A stretch of DNA of 64,000 bases from Streptomyces fradiae ATCC 10745 = DSM 40063 (GCF_008704425.1 NZ_CP023696.1:2280501-2344500); one strand, 5' to 3'. Positions 18,302 to 28,196 are shown, counted from the first letter of the stretch. Notes: generated from the letters alone by a model not told the origin. Made by a program: numbers and translations.

Positions 18302-19462
18302 ATGTCCCTGGACCACCGGCTCTCCGCCGAGCACGAGGAACTGCGCCGCACCGTCGAGGAGTTCGCCCACGACGTGGTCGCGCCGAAGATCGGCGACTTC
18401 TACGAGCGCCACGAGTTCCCGTACGAGATCGTGCGGGAGATGGGCCGCATGGGCCTGTTCGGCCTGCCGTTCCCGGAGGAGTACGGCGGCATGGGCGGCG
18501 ACTACCTGGCGCTCGGCATCGCCCTGGAGGAGCTGGCCCGCGTCGACTCGTCCGTCGCCATCACGCTGGAGGCGGGCGTCTCGCTGGGCGCCATGCCCGT
18601 GTACCGGTTCGGCACGGAGGAGCAGAAGCGGCGGTGGCTGCCGAAGCTGTGCTCCGGCGAGATGCTGGGAGCCTTCGGGCTGACGGAGCCGGAGTGCGGC
18701 TCGGACGCGGGCGGCACCCGCACCACGGCCGTGCGGGACGGCGACGAGTGGGTGATCAACGGCACCAAGTGCTTCATCACCAACTCGGGCACCGACATCA
18801 CGGGCCTGGTGACCGTGACCGCCGTGACCGGCCGCAAGGCCGACGGGCGCCCGGAGATCTCCTCCATCATCGTCCCGTCGGGCACCCCGGGCTTCACGGT
18901 CGCCGCGCCGTACTCGAAGGTCGGCTGGAACGCCTCCGACACGCGTGAGCTGTCCTTCTCCGACGTGCGGGTGCCCGCGGCGAACCTGCTGGGCGAGGAG
19001 GGCCGCGGGTACGCGCAGTTCCTGCGCATCCTCGACGAGGGCCGCGTGGCCATCGCGGCGCTGGCCACGGGCCTGGCGCAGGGGTGTGTGGACGAGTCGG
19101 TCAGGTACGCGAAGGAACGTCACGCCTTCGGCCGGCCCATCGGCGACAACCAGGCCATCCAGTTCAAGCTCGCCGACATGGAGATGCGGGCGCACATGGC
19201 CCGGATCGGCTGGCGGGACGCGGCGTCGCGGCTGGTGCGCGGCGAGCCGTTCAAGAAGGAGGCGGCGCTGGCGAAGCTGTACTCCTCCACGGTCGCCGTC
19301 GACAACGCCCGTGACGCCACCCAGGTCCACGGCGGGTACGGCTTCATGAACGAGTACCCGGTCGCGCGGATGTGGCGCGACTCCAAGATCCTGGAGATCG
19401 GCGAGGGGACGAGCGAGGTGCAGCGCATGCTGATCGCCCGCGAGCTGGGCCTGTCCGCCTGA
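18302..19462 (+). CDS. acdH: Acyl-CoA dehydrogenase of branched-chain amino acid catabolism
   Basis: 386 aa, ATG 5 nt after the lyase stop. FAD enzyme with LGAFGLTEPECGSDAGG and a C-terminal EIGEGTSEVQRM. The Glu in GEGT occupies the classical catalytic position of short-chain and branched-chain enzymes, unlike human isovaleryl-CoA dehydrogenase (GAGT), so substrate range may be broad. Operon position points to isovaleryl-CoA oxidation. The corresponding S. coelicolor gene acdH is reported to act on several branched acyl-CoAs (established knowledge, recalled). Confidence 0.9.
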   Translation: MSLDHRLSAEHEELRRTVEEFAHDVVAPKIGDFYERHEFPYEIVREMGRMGLFGLPFPEEYGGMGGDYLALGIALEELARVDSSVAITLEAGVSLGAMPVYRFGTEEQKRRWLPKLCSGEMLGAFGLTEPECGSDAGGTRTTAVRDGDEWVINGTKCFITNSGTDITGLVTVTAVTGRKADGRPEISSIIVPSGTPGFTVAAPYSKVGWNASDTRELSFSDVRVPAANLLGEEGRGYAQFLRILDEGRVAIAALATGLAQGCVDESVRYAKERHAFGRPIGDNQAIQFKLADMEMRAHMARIGWRDAASRLVRGEPFKKEAALAKLYSSTVAVDNARDATQVHGGYGFMNEYPVARMWRDSKILEIGEGTSEVQRMLIARELGLSA

Positions 19463-19790
19463 CGGACCGGCACCCGAGGGCCCCGGCCGGGGCGCGGCCA
19501 CCCACCGCGCCGCCCGGACCGGGGCCTTCGCGTGGGCGCCCGCGCCTCGGGGGGCCTTCGCGTGGGCGGGGCGCGCCCGCGCGAGCGTGGGCGGCTTCGT
19601 CGGAGGCGTACCGGGCCCGCGCGAGCGGTGGGCGGCTTCGTGGGAGCGCACCGGGCCCGCACACAGGCGTACCGGCCCCCGAACGGGCACCCGGGCCGCG
19701 CGTGCGGCGTCGCCCGGCGGTCAACGGCCGGGCGGGGCAGGGCACGTGACGTGATCGACACCGGCGCGCCCGATCTGCCCCCTGGACATG
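19463..19790. repeat. Intergenic GC-rich stretch with an imperfect ~38-bp duplication
   Basis: No gene seen. Two similar copies, about 19580-19617 and 19618-19657, share GTGGGCGGCTTCGT and ACCGGGCCCG. GGGGCCTTCGCGTGGGCG also occurs twice around 19520-19570. Inverted GC-rich segments right after 19463 may terminate the catabolic operon. Confidence 0.55.
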
Positions 19791-19793
19791 ACC

Positions 19794-19812
19794 TGAGGTT
19801 AGGCTAACCTAC
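19794..19812. promoter_or_regulatory. Iron box upstream of desE
   Basis: TGAGGTTAGGCTAACCTAC: its core AGGTTAGGCTAACCT is a perfect 15-bp palindrome and matches the IdeR/DmdR1 consensus TTAGGTTAGGCTAACCTAA except at the ends. It lies 52 bp before the desE ATG. Repression by DmdR1 with ferrous iron is expected. Confidence 0.92.
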
Positions 19813-19863
19813 CTTCGAACCAGCCCACTGGCCGGCTTCCGGCCGTACGAAAGCGACTCCGCC

Positions 19864-20907
19864 ATGCCCAGCAGCGCCCGAGCCAGCCACCTGACCCGAC
19901 GCGGACTCCTCGCCACCGGCGGCGCGCTGGGGCTGGGCGCCGCGCTCGCCGCGTGCGGCGGGGGCGACGACAAGGCGGCCGGGAAGCCGGCGGGCGAGGG
20001 CGGCGCGGAGAAGGCCGGTCCGTGGACGTTCACCGACGACCGCGGCGTCACGGCCGAGGCGAAGGCCACCCCGAAGAACATCGTCGCCTTCACCGGCATG
20101 GCCGCCGCCCTGCACGACTTCGGCGTCGAGGTGAAGGGCGTCTTCGGCCCCACGAAGACCGCCGACGGCAAGCCCGACGTCCAGGCCGGCGACCTCGACG
20201 TGAACAAGGTCGAGATCATCGGCAACGTCTGGGGCGAGTTCGACATCGAGAAGTACGTGGGGCTCCAGCCCGACGTCCTCATCACGGACATGTGGGAGAA
20301 GGACGCCCTCTGGTACGTGCCGGACGAGTCCAAGGACAAGATCCTCAAGCTGGCCCCGAGCGTCGCCCTCCGGGCCGCCGACCAGTCGATGCCGAAGGTG
20401 ATCCAGCGCCACGTCGAACTGGCGGAGAGCCTGGGCGGCGACGTGAGGTCGAAGAAGGTCGCCGACAGCAAGGCCCGCTTCGAGGCGGCGGCGGCCCGGC
20501 TGCGCGCCGCCGCGAAGGCCAAGCCGGAGATCCGGGTCCTCATCGGCTCGGCCAGCCCCGACCTGTTCTACGTCTCCTCGCCGGCCCGCCCGACCGACAC
20601 CCTGTACTTCAAGGAGCTCGGCGTGAACCTGGTCGTGCCCGGCAAGCTCGACGCGGGCGGCTGGTTCGAGAACCTGAGCTGGGAGAACGTCGGCACGCAC
20701 AAGGCCGACATCATCATGATGGACAACCGCACCTCGGCCATCCAGCCCGAGGACCTCGCCTCCAAGCCGACGTGGGCGCAGCTCCCCGCCGTCAAGGCCG
20801 GCCAGGTCATCCCGCGCGTGACGGAGCCCGTCTACTCGTACGAGAAGTGCGCGCCGCTGCTGGAGGACCTCGCCGAGGCGATCGAGAACGCGAAGAAGGT
20901 GGCCTGA
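19864..20907 (+). CDS. desE: Ferrioxamine-binding lipoprotein
   Basis: 347 aa. A twin-arginine motif TRRGLL (11-16) precedes a lipobox with Cys31 (LAAC), so it is probably Tat-exported and lipid-anchored. The rest is a FhuD/FecB-type siderophore-binding protein (PBP class III: RGVTAEAKATPKNIVAFTG; QPDVLITDMW). It captures ferric desferrioxamine for an ABC importer that is not encoded in this window. The iron box just upstream predicts iron-repressed expression, with desF 4 nt downstream in the same operon. Confidence 0.93.
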   Translation: MPSSARASHLTRRGLLATGGALGLGAALAACGGGDDKAAGKPAGEGGAEKAGPWTFTDDRGVTAEAKATPKNIVAFTGMAAALHDFGVEVKGVFGPTKTADGKPDVQAGDLDVNKVEIIGNVWGEFDIEKYVGLQPDVLITDMWEKDALWYVPDESKDKILKLAPSVALRAADQSMPKVIQRHVELAESLGGDVRSKKVADSKARFEAAAARLRAAAKAKPEIRVLIGSASPDLFYVSSPARPTDTLYFKELGVNLVVPGKLDAGGWFENLSWENVGTHKADIIMMDNRTSAIQPEDLASKPTWAQLPAVKAGQVIPRVTEPVYSYEKCAPLLEDLAEAIENAKKVA

Positions 20908-20911
20908 CCCC

Positions 20912-21784
20912 ATGACGACGACCGCCGTGACCGCCGCACCTCCCTTCGGATTCTTCCCCCTCCAGGTCGCGGCGACGCGGCGGCTCGGTCCGTCGCTGGT
21001 CCGCGTGACCTTCACCGGCGCCGGCGACGAGGACCTGTCCGGCTTCGCCTCCGGCGGCCGGGACCAGAGCCTGTCGCTGTTCCTGCCGCATCCGGGCCAG
21101 CCCGAGCCGGTCCTGCCCCCGGTCGTCGACGGCGACCTGTACGGGGCGCTGGGCGCCTGGCGGGCCATGCCGGACGACGTACGGGCCGTCATGCGCTCGT
21201 ACACCGTGCGGGAGCAGCGCCGCACGGCGGACGGGGGCACGGAGGTCGACATCGACTTCGCCGTCCACGAGGACGGCGGCCCGGCCTGCCGCTGGGCGCT
21301 GCGCGCCGCCGCGGGCGACCGGGTGGCCGTGCTGGGGCCGGCGGTCGCCGACAACACCGGGGTGCGCTTCCGGCCGCCCGAGGACGCCGACGAGGTCCTG
21401 ATGTGGGCCGACGAGACGGCGCTGCCCGCCGCGTCGGCGATCCTGGAGTGGCTGCCGGCCGGGACGCGGGCGCGGGTGTGGCTGGAGGTGCCGCACGCCG
21501 GTGACCGGATCGAGCCGCGCACGGCGGCCGACGCCGCGGTGACCTGGCTGGTGCGGGGCGAGGGCGCGCCCCCGGCCGTCGAGGCGGTCCGCGCGGCCGA
21601 GCTGTCGGGCTCGGCGCCGTACGTGTGGCTCGCGGGCGAGGCGGGCGCGGTGAAGGCGCTGCGGCGGCATTTCGTCAATGAGCGCCGGGTGGACCGCCGC
21701 CGGGTCACGTTCGTCGGATACTGGCGCGAGGGGATGAGCGAGGACGTCCTGCGCGAGGCCCCGGAGCCCGACACGGAGGCGTAG
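20912..21784 (+). CDS. desF: Siderophore-interacting ferric reductase
   Basis: 290 aa, ATG 4 nt after desE. Siderophore-interacting protein (SIP) family: an N-terminal FAD-binding beta-barrel (RPF-like RVTFTGAGDEDLSGF; MRSYTVRE, the RxYTxR-type flavin motif) and a C-terminal NAD(P)H-binding half (VLMWADETALPAASAILEWL; VWLAGEAGAVKALRRHF). It would reduce ferric desferrioxamine in the cytoplasm to release iron. Transcribed with desE under the same iron box. Confidence 0.92.
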   Translation: MTTTAVTAAPPFGFFPLQVAATRRLGPSLVRVTFTGAGDEDLSGFASGGRDQSLSLFLPHPGQPEPVLPPVVDGDLYGALGAWRAMPDDVRAVMRSYTVREQRRTADGGTEVDIDFAVHEDGGPACRWALRAAAGDRVAVLGPAVADNTGVRFRPPEDADEVLMWADETALPAASAILEWLPAGTRARVWLEVPHAGDRIEPRTAADAAVTWLVRGEGAPPAVEAVRAAELSGSAPYVWLAGEAGAVKALRRHFVNERRVDRRRVTFVGYWREGMSEDVLREAPEPDTEA

Positions 21785-21806
21785 GCCGCCGGCGGCCTAT
21801 GCCTCC
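21775..21806 (+). terminator. Hairpin ending the desEF operon
   Basis: GGAGGC-G-TAGGCCGCC pairs with GGCGGCCTA-T-GCCTCC: 16 positions with one G-T pair and essentially no loop. It overlaps the desF stop codon. Confidence 0.65.
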
Positions 21807-22120
21807 GTACCACCCGGGCCGCCCCCGTACCGCCCGCCGCGCCGGCGGCCCCCGCGGCCCCGCGCCACCCGCCCGACCGCACCACCCGCCCGAGCGCCCG
21901 GCCCGCCCGACCGCACCGCCCGCCGGACCTCACCGGCAGCCCCCGCCGGCCGGCGGCCCCGCGCCACCCCGGCCCCGCACCACCCCCGCACCACTCCCGC
22001 GCCGCCCGTGCCCCGCACCACCCGCCCGCACCACCCGCCCGCGCCGGGCGCGGCCGTACGGCGGCCCCGGGCGCCCCCGGGCGGCCCCGCACCGAGAGGG
22101 GAGGACGACGTTGCAACATC
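21807..22120. other. Low-complexity spacer between desEF and desABCD
   Basis: About 310 bp almost wholly of C-rich CCACCC/CCGCCC runs with very low sequence complexity. Frames through it give only Pro/Arg/Ala-rich peptides. I see no gene or structured element; the promoter and iron box of desA follow directly. Confidence 0.6.
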
Positions 22121-22123
22121 AAG

Positions 22124-22142
22124 TTAGGCTAGGCTAACCTAA
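22124..22142. promoter_or_regulatory. Iron box upstream of desA
   Basis: TTAGGCTAGGCTAACCTAA differs from the IdeR/DmdR1 consensus TTAGGTTAGGCTAACCTAA at one position. It starts 95 bp before the desA ATG. It should place the four biosynthetic genes under the same iron control as desE/desF. Confidence 0.95.
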
Positions 22143-22218
22143 CCACGCACCACGGTCCCTCGCCCCTCACCCTGTCCACGAGGGACGCCCAAGTCCCCGC
22201 ATCCGGGAGGATGTTCGC

Positions 22219-23661
22219 ATGCGCTCGCACCTGCTCAACGACGCGACGGCGGAGCAGTACCGACGTTCCGTCACCGATGGAGTCGAGCGGGTGGCGCGCA
22301 AACTCGCCACCACCCGGCGCCCGTTCACCGGCGCCACCCCCGACGACCTCGCCCCCGCCGTCTCGGCGGTCGACCTCGACCGGCCCCTCGGCGACACCGC
22401 CGCCGCCCTGGACGAGCTGGAGGACCTCTACCTCCGCGACGCCGTCTACTTCCACCACCCCCGCTACCTGGGCCACCTCAACTGCCCGGTCGTCATCCCG
22501 GCCGTCGTCGGCGAGGCCGTCCTCTCGGCGGTCAACTCCTCCCTGGACACCTGGGACCAGAGCGCGGGCGGCACGCTGATCGAGCGCCGCCTCGTCGACT
22601 GGACCGCCGGGCGCATCGGCCTCGGCCCGGCCGCCGACGGCGTCTTCACCAGCGGCGGCACCCAGTCCAACCTCCAGGCCCTGCTCCTCGCCCGCGAGGA
22701 GGCGCCGACCGGCGACCTGGCGAAGCTGCGGATCTTCACCTCCGAGTGCAGCCACTTCAGCGTCCAGAAGTCCGCGCGGCTCCTCGGCCTCGGCCGGTCC
22801 GCCGTCGTGTCCATCCCGTGCGACGGCGACAGGCGCATGCAGAGCGTCGTCCTCGCCGCCGAGCTGGCCCGCTGCGCCGCCGAGGGCCTCGTGCCCATGG
22901 CGATCGTCGCCACCGCCGGCACCACCGACTTCGGCTCCATCGACCCGCTGCCCGAGATCGCCGCCCTCGCCGCCGAGTACGGCGCCTGGATGCACGTCGA
23001 CGCCGCCTACGGCTGCGGGCTGCTCGCCTCCCCCACCCGCCGCCACCTGCTGGACGGCATCGAGCGCGCCGACTCGGTCACGGTCGACTACCACAAGTCG
23101 TTCTTCCAGCCCGTCAGCTCCTCCGCCGTCCTCGTCCGCGACGGCGCGACCCTGCGCCACGCCACGTACCACGCGGACTACCTCAACCCGCGCCGCACGG
23201 TGGCGGAGCGCATCCCCAACCAGGTCGACAAGTCGCTCCAGACGACCCGCCGCTTCGACGCGCTCAAGCTGTGGATGACGCTGCGCGTCATGGGCGCCGA
23301 CGGCGTCGGGCGGCTCTTCGACGAGGTGTGCGACCTGGCCGCCGAGGGCTACGGGCTGCTCGCCGCCGACCCCCGCTACGACGTGGTGGTCCGGCCCTCG
23401 CTGTCCACCCTGGTCTTCCGCTACGTGCCGGGCCCCGGCGCCTCCCCCGAGGAGGTCGACCGGGCCAACCTGCACGCCCGCAAGGCGCTGTTCGCGTCCG
23501 GAGAGGCCGTCGTCGCCGGGACGAAGGTCGACGGCCGCCAGTACCTCAAGTTCACCCTGCTCAACCCCGAGACGACCGCGCACGACATCGCCGCCGTCCT
23601 CGATCTGATAGCCGGCCACGCCGAGCAGTACCTGGGAGAGAACCTTGTCCACGCCTCTTGA
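22219..23661 (+). CDS. desA: Lysine decarboxylase of desferrioxamine biosynthesis
   Basis: 480 aa, ATG preceded by GGGAGGATGTTCGC. Group II PLP-dependent decarboxylase converting L-lysine to cadaverine. Visible: [14 protein letters not shown] (cofactor phosphate region), [11 protein letters not shown] (Asp pairing with the PLP ring) and [11 protein letters not shown] with the Schiff-base Lys. The 3' end overlaps desB by 17 nt. First gene of a tightly coupled four-gene operon. Confidence 0.96.
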   Translation: MRSHLLNDATAEQYRRSVTDGVERVARKLATTRRPFTGATPDDLAPAVSAVDLDRPLGDTAAALDELEDLYLRDAVYFHHPRYLGHLNCPVVIPAVVGEAVLSAVNSSLDTWDQSAGGTLIERRLVDWTAGRIGLGPAADGVFTSGGTQSNLQALLLAREEAPTGDLAKLRIFTSECSHFSVQKSARLLGLGRSAVVSIPCDGDRRMQSVVLAAELARCAAEGLVPMAIVATAGTTDFGSIDPLPEIAALAAEYGAWMHVDAAYGCGLLASPTRRHLLDGIERADSVTVDYHKSFFQPVSSSAVLVRDGATLRHATYHADYLNPRRTVAERIPNQVDKSLQTTRRFDALKLWMTLRVMGADGVGRLFDEVCDLAAEGYGLLAADPRYDVVVRPSLSTLVFRYVPGPGASPEEVDRANLHARKALFASGEAVVAGTKVDGRQYLKFTLLNPETTAHDIAAVLDLIAGHAEQYLGENLVHAS

Positions 23662-24919
23662 CCTCATCGGGATCGGACTGGGTCCGTTCAACCTGGGGCT
23701 GGCCTGCCTCACCGAGCCCATCGAGGAGCTCGACGGCCTGTTCCTGGAGTCGAAGCCGGACTTCGAGTGGCATTCGGGCATGTTCCTGGAGGGCGCCCAC
23801 CTCCAGACGCCCTTCATGTCCGACCTCGTCACCCTCGCCGACCCCACCTCGCCGTACTCCTTCCTGAACTACCTGAAGGAGAAGGGCCGGCTGTACTCGT
23901 TCTACATCCGCGAGAACTTCTATCCGCTGCGCGCCGAGTACAACGACTACTGCCGCTGGGCCGCCGCCAAGCTCGGCAACGTCCGCTTCTCCACGACCGT
24001 CACGCGCGTCGAGTACGACGAGGCCGAGGGGGTGTACGCGGTCCACACGGACGGCGGCGAGACCTTCCGCGCCCGCCACCTCGTGCTCGGCACCGGCACC
24101 CCGCCGTACGTCCCGGAGCCCTGCCGCGACCTGGGCGGCGACGTCCTGCACAACTCCCGGTACATGACCAGCCGCGACGCGCTCAAGGCGAAGAAGTCCA
24201 TCACGGTCGTCGGCAGCGGCCAGAGCGCGGCGGAGATCTACTTCGACCTGCTCTCCGAGATCGACGTCCACGGCTACCGGCTGAACTGGGTCACCCGCTC
24301 CCCGCGCTTCTTCCCGCTGGAGTACACCAAGCTCACGCTGGAGATGACCTCCCCCGAGTACGTCGACTACTTCCACGCGCTGCCGGAGGAGACCCGCTAC
24401 CGCCTGGAGACCGCGCAGAAGGGCCTCTTCAAGGGCATCAACGGCGACCTGATCGACGCCATCTTCGACCTGCTGTACCAGAAGAGCGTCGAGACCGGCG
24501 GCCCCGTCCCCACCCGCCTGCTCACCAACTCCGCGCTGGAGTCCGCGTCGTACGACGAGGAGACCGGCACCTACACGCTGGGCCTGCGCCAGGAGGAGCA
24601 GGGCAGGGAGTTCGAGCTGCACACCGAGGGGCTCGTGCTGGCCACCGGGTACAAGTACCGCGTCCCCGAGTTCCTGGAGCCGGTGCGCGACCGGCTCAAG
24701 TGGGACGGGCACGGCCGCTTCGACATCGCCCGCAACTACTCCGTCGACGTCACCGGGCGCGGGGTCTTCCTGCAGAACGCGGGCGTCCACGCGCACTCCG
24801 TCACCTCGCCCGACCTCGGCATGGGGCCGTACCGCAACTCCTACATCATCCGCGAGCTGCTGGGCACCGAGTACTACCCCGTCGAGAAGTCCATCGCGTT
24901 CCAGGAGTTCACCGTATGA
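23645..24919 (+). CDS. desB: Cadaverine N-hydroxylase
   Basis: 424 aa, TTG start inside the end of desA, with GGGAGAG upstream. FAD- and NADPH-dependent N-hydroxylating monooxygenase of the lysine/ornithine hydroxylase family, forming N-hydroxycadaverine. FAD motif [12 protein letters not shown] (about 9-20), NADPH motif [16 protein letters not shown], and [10 protein letters not shown] near the C-terminus. The stop overlaps the desC start (ATGA). Confidence 0.96.
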   Translation: MSTPLDLIGIGLGPFNLGLACLTEPIEELDGLFLESKPDFEWHSGMFLEGAHLQTPFMSDLVTLADPTSPYSFLNYLKEKGRLYSFYIRENFYPLRAEYNDYCRWAAAKLGNVRFSTTVTRVEYDEAEGVYAVHTDGGETFRARHLVLGTGTPPYVPEPCRDLGGDVLHNSRYMTSRDALKAKKSITVVGSGQSAAEIYFDLLSEIDVHGYRLNWVTRSPRFFPLEYTKLTLEMTSPEYVDYFHALPEETRYRLETAQKGLFKGINGDLIDAIFDLLYQKSVETGGPVPTRLLTNSALESASYDEETGTYTLGLRQEEQGREFELHTEGLVLATGYKYRVPEFLEPVRDRLKWDGHGRFDIARNYSVDVTGRGVFLQNAGVHAHSVTSPDLGMGPYRNSYIIRELLGTEYYPVEKSIAFQEFTV

Positions 24920-25464
24920 GCACCACCGGCATAGGCGCGCTCGCCTTCCGCCCGCTCGACCCCCTCGCCGACGCCGAGCTGGTGCACGGCTGGGTCACCC
25001 ACCCCAAGGCGGCCTACTGGCTGATGCAGGACCACCGCCTGGAGGACGTCGAGCGCGACTACATGGCCATCGCCGCCCACCCGCACCACGACGCGTACAT
25101 CGGCCTGCACGACGGGGAGCCGGCGTTCCTGATGGAGCGCTACGACCCCCGCGAGGTCGAGCTGGTCGGCCTGTACGAGCCCCTCCCCGGCGACGTGGGC
25201 ATGCACTTCCTGGTCGCCCCGACCGACACCCCGGTCCACGGCTTCACCCGTGCCGTGATCACCGCCGTGATGGCCGAGCTGTTCCGCGACCCGGCCGTGC
25301 GGCGGGTCGTCGTCGAGCCGGACGTCCGCAACACCGCCGTCCACGCCCTCAACGAGGCCGTCGGCTTCGTCGCCGTCGACAAGATCACCAAGCCCGAGAA
25401 AGAGGCCCTGCTGAGCGTCTGCACCCGCGAGGCGTTCGAGGCGGCCGTGGGAGCCGCCCGATGA
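24916..25464 (+). CDS. desC: N-hydroxycadaverine acyltransferase
   Basis: 182 aa from the ATG overlapping the desB stop by 4 nt. GNAT-fold acyltransferase related to IucB-type siderophore enzymes: [31 protein letters not shown] and [21 protein letters not shown]. It transfers succinyl (or acetyl) from CoA to N-hydroxycadaverine, giving the hydroxamate monomer. The stop again overlaps the next gene in ATGA. Confidence 0.95.
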   Translation: MSTTGIGALAFRPLDPLADAELVHGWVTHPKAAYWLMQDHRLEDVERDYMAIAAHPHHDAYIGLHDGEPAFLMERYDPREVELVGLYEPLPGDVGMHFLVAPTDTPVHGFTRAVITAVMAELFRDPAVRRVVVEPDVRNTAVHALNEAVGFVAVDKITKPEKEALLSVCTREAFEAAVGAAR

Positions 25465-27356
25465 GCACCACCGCACACCCCACCACCGCGCACCCCACCG
25501 CCGCCCACCCCACCGACGCCCCGGCCGACGCCGCGCGGCCCACCGGCGCCGCCGCCGGTCCCGACGCCCCGGCCGCGCACCGCGCCGACGGCGCCGTCGC
25601 CCACCTCACCCCCGAGCGCTGGGCCCACGCCAACCGCCTCCTGATCCGCAAGGCGCTCGCCGAGTTCTCCCACGAGCGGCTGCTCGACCCGCAGCCCCTC
25701 GGCGAGGGCCGCTACCGGGTCCTGAGCGACGACGGCGCCACCGAGTACCGCTTCACCGCCGGCCGGTTCGCCCTGGACCACTGGCAGGTCTACGCCGACT
25801 CCGTCAGCCGCCACCGCGACGGCGCCGAGCTGCCGCTCGACGCGCTGGAGTTCGTCATCGAGCTGCGCGGCGCGCTGGGCCTGAGCGACGAGATCCTCCC
25901 GGTGTACCTGGAGGAGATCTCCTCGACGCTGGCCGGCGCGGCGTACAAGGCCGCCAAGCCGCCGGTCACCGCCGCCGAGCTGGCGAAGGCCGACTTCCAG
26001 GCCGTCGAGACCGGCATGACCGAGGGCCACCCCTGCTTCGTCGCCAACAACGGCCGCCTCGGCTTCGGCGGCGACGAGTACCACGCCTACGCGCCGGAGG
26101 CGGCGAGCCCGCTGCGGCTCGTCTGGCTCGCCGCGCACCGGGACCGCACCGCCTTCACGGCCGGCGCGGGCATCGAGTACGACGCCTTCGTCCGCGCCGA
26201 GCTGGGCGACGCCGCCGTGGACGGCTTCGCCCGCACCCTCGCCGAGCGCGGCCTGGACCCGGCCGACTACCTGCTGGTGCCGGTCCACCCCTGGCAGTGG
26301 TGGAACAAGCTGACGGTGACCTTCGCCGCCGAGATCGCCACGCGGCGGCTCGTCTACCTGGGCGAGGGCGAGGACCGGTACCTGGCGCAGCAGTCCATCC
26401 GCACCTTCTTCAACACCTCCGACCCGGCCAAGCACTACGTCAAGACGGCCCTGTCCGTGCTGAACATGGGCTTCATGCGGGGCCTGTCCGCCGCCTACAT
26501 GGAGGCCACGCCCGCCATCAACGACTGGCTGGCCAGGCTGATCGACCAGGACGGCGTGCTGCGCGCCGCCCGCTTCTCGATCATCCGGGAGCGCGCCGCG
26601 GTCGGCTACCGGCACCTGGAGTACGAGGCCGCCACCGACCGGTACTCGCCGTACCGCAAGATGCTCGCCGCGCTGTGGCGGGAGAGCCCGGTGCCGTCCC
26701 TGGAGCCGGGGCAGCGGCTGGCCACGATGGCGTCGCTGCTGCACACCGACCACGAGGGCGCCTCCTTCGCGGGGGCGCTGATCGCGGAGTCCGGGCTCGC
26801 CCCGGACCGGTGGCTGCGCCGCTACCTGGACGCCTACCTCCTGCCGATCCTGCACACCTTCTACGCCTACGACCTGGCCTGGATGCCGCACGGCGAGAAC
26901 GTGATCCTCGTCATCGAGGACGGCGCGGTCCAGCGGGCGATCTTCAAGGACATCGCCGAGGAGATCGTCGTCATGGACCCGGAGGCGGTGCTGCCGCCGG
27001 CCGTGGAGCGCATCCGGGTGGAGGTCCCCGAGGACCAGAAGCTGCTGTCGGTCTTCACCGACGTCTTCGACTGCTTCTTCCGGTTCCTCGGCGCCACGCT
27101 GGACGCCGAGGGCGTGCTGGACGAGGAGACGTTCTGGGCGACGGTCGCCGAGTGCGTCACGGCGTACCAGGCGTCGCGGCCGGAGCTGGCGGAGCGGTTC
27201 GCCCGGTACGACATCTTCGCGCCGGAGTTCACCCTCTCGTGCCTGAACCGGCTCCAGCTCCGCGACAACAGGCAGATGGTGGACCTGGCGGACCCGTCGG
27301 CGGCGCTCCAGCTCGTGGGAACCCTGACCAACCCGCTCGCCAAGCACCGCCCGTAG
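25461..27356 (+). CDS. desD: NIS synthetase forming desferrioxamine
   Basis: 631 aa. NRPS-independent siderophore synthetase (IucA/IucC family) that joins and cyclises N-hydroxy-N-succinylcadaverine units with ATP. Family parts visible: GHPCFVANNGRLGFG in the N-terminal half, PVHPWQWWNK, and SIRTFFNTSDPAKHYVKTALSVLNMGFMRG nearer the middle in separate runs. The first ~45 residues are a low-complexity Ala/Pro/His/Thr tail with repeated AHPT units that precedes the conserved start (VAHLTPERWAHANRLL), so the protein is some 40 residues longer than the conserved family core. Last gene of the iron-regulated operon. Confidence 0.95.
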   Translation: MSTTAHPTTAHPTAAHPTDAPADAARPTGAAAGPDAPAAHRADGAVAHLTPERWAHANRLLIRKALAEFSHERLLDPQPLGEGRYRVLSDDGATEYRFTAGRFALDHWQVYADSVSRHRDGAELPLDALEFVIELRGALGLSDEILPVYLEEISSTLAGAAYKAAKPPVTAAELAKADFQAVETGMTEGHPCFVANNGRLGFGGDEYHAYAPEAASPLRLVWLAAHRDRTAFTAGAGIEYDAFVRAELGDAAVDGFARTLAERGLDPADYLLVPVHPWQWWNKLTVTFAAEIATRRLVYLGEGEDRYLAQQSIRTFFNTSDPAKHYVKTALSVLNMGFMRGLSAAYMEATPAINDWLARLIDQDGVLRAARFSIIRERAAVGYRHLEYEAATDRYSPYRKMLAALWRESPVPSLEPGQRLATMASLLHTDHEGASFAGALIAESGLAPDRWLRRYLDAYLLPILHTFYAYDLAWMPHGENVILVIEDGAVQRAIFKDIAEEIVVMDPEAVLPPAVERIRVEVPEDQKLLSVFTDVFDCFFRFLGATLDAEGVLDEETFWATVAECVTAYQASRPELAERFARYDIFAPEFTLSCLNRLQLRDNRQMVDLADPSAALQLVGTLTNPLAKHRP

Positions 27357-27920
27357 GGCGGGCCCACAGGCCCACAGGCCCACGGTCGCGCGGTCGCGCG
27401 GTCGCGCGGTCGCGCGGTCGTGGGCGGCGGGCCGCACGGGTCACCGCCCGCGGGAGTCACGCCCGCGGGCGGCCGGACCGGCCGGGGCCGGGAGGAGTAC
27501 GGTCCTCCTCCGGGCCCCGGCTTTCGCCGTCCTGCGGCACGCGCGGAGGCCGGGACGGCGGCACGCGCACCGGCCCCGGGCGGCGGCCCCGGAAGCGGGC
27601 CCGGAGACGACCCGGGCGACGGCCCCGGGGGGCGGCCCGGGCGGCGGTCCCGGAGACGGTCCGGGCGACGGCCCCGGAAGCGGGCCCGGAGACGACCCGG
27701 GAGGCGGCCCCGGGGGCGGCCCCGGGGGGGGGCGGCCCGGGCGGCGGTCCCGGAGACGGCCCGGGCGGCGGTCGGGGCCCGGTTCGACGGGGCCCGGAAG
27801 CGGCCACTCCACCCCGCCCGGTCTAGACCAAGCGGGTTCTCGCCGCCGATCAAGCGGCTTCCTGCCCGATTACGGGCAGATTTCTTGCGTAGCGGCCCCC
27901 TCACCCCTCAGTATCTACGG
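27357..27920. repeat. Repeat-rich intergenic region after desD
   Basis: Starts with CCCACAGG units (27363-27382) and about four 8-bp CGCGGTCG units (27386-27420). Further on, a ~33-bp segment beginning CCCCGGAAGCGGGCCCGG near 27585 recurs near 27675, within a purine/GC-rich tract to about 27790 containing a run of seven or more G. Frames through it encode Gly/Pro/Arg repeats without real similarity to proteins I know. I take it as non-coding; it could hinder polymerase or form G-rich structures. Confidence 0.6.
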
Positions 27921-28196
27921 GTGCTCGATCGCCGCCCGTCGCATGACGACCTCATCGACCACCTGGTGCGCAGCACCGCGCTCCAGCGCGGTGAGGCCGC
28001 CCGGGTGGTGCTCGACGTGCTGGCGTACTTCGACGAGACGACCGAGGAGTTCGTCCGCCGCCGCCACCGGGAACTCCAGGCGGCCGGCGCGGTGAACTCC
28101 GAGATCTTCGAGCGCATCGCGGCCGAGCTGCCGCACCGCGCGGTGGCGCCGCCGGAGCTGTCGCTCAGGCAACTGCGCCGCATCGTCTACGGCTGA
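27921..28196 (+). CDS. Conserved Streptomyces protein of unknown function
   Basis: 91 aa from the GTG at 27921 (MLDRRPSHDDLIDHLVRST...). Wholly helical in appearance, with many Arg/Glu (TTEEFVRRRHRELQAAG) and a conserved end LSLRQLRRIVYG. From memory the same protein precedes glmS in other Streptomyces. No clear ribosome site. TATCTA at 27912-27917 could be a -10 placed close enough for a near-leaderless transcript. Role unknown; glmS follows after 70 nt. Confidence 0.72.
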   Translation: MLDRRPSHDDLIDHLVRSTALQRGEAARVVLDVLAYFDETTEEFVRRRHRELQAAGAVNSEIFERIAAELPHRAVAPPELSLRQLRRIVYG

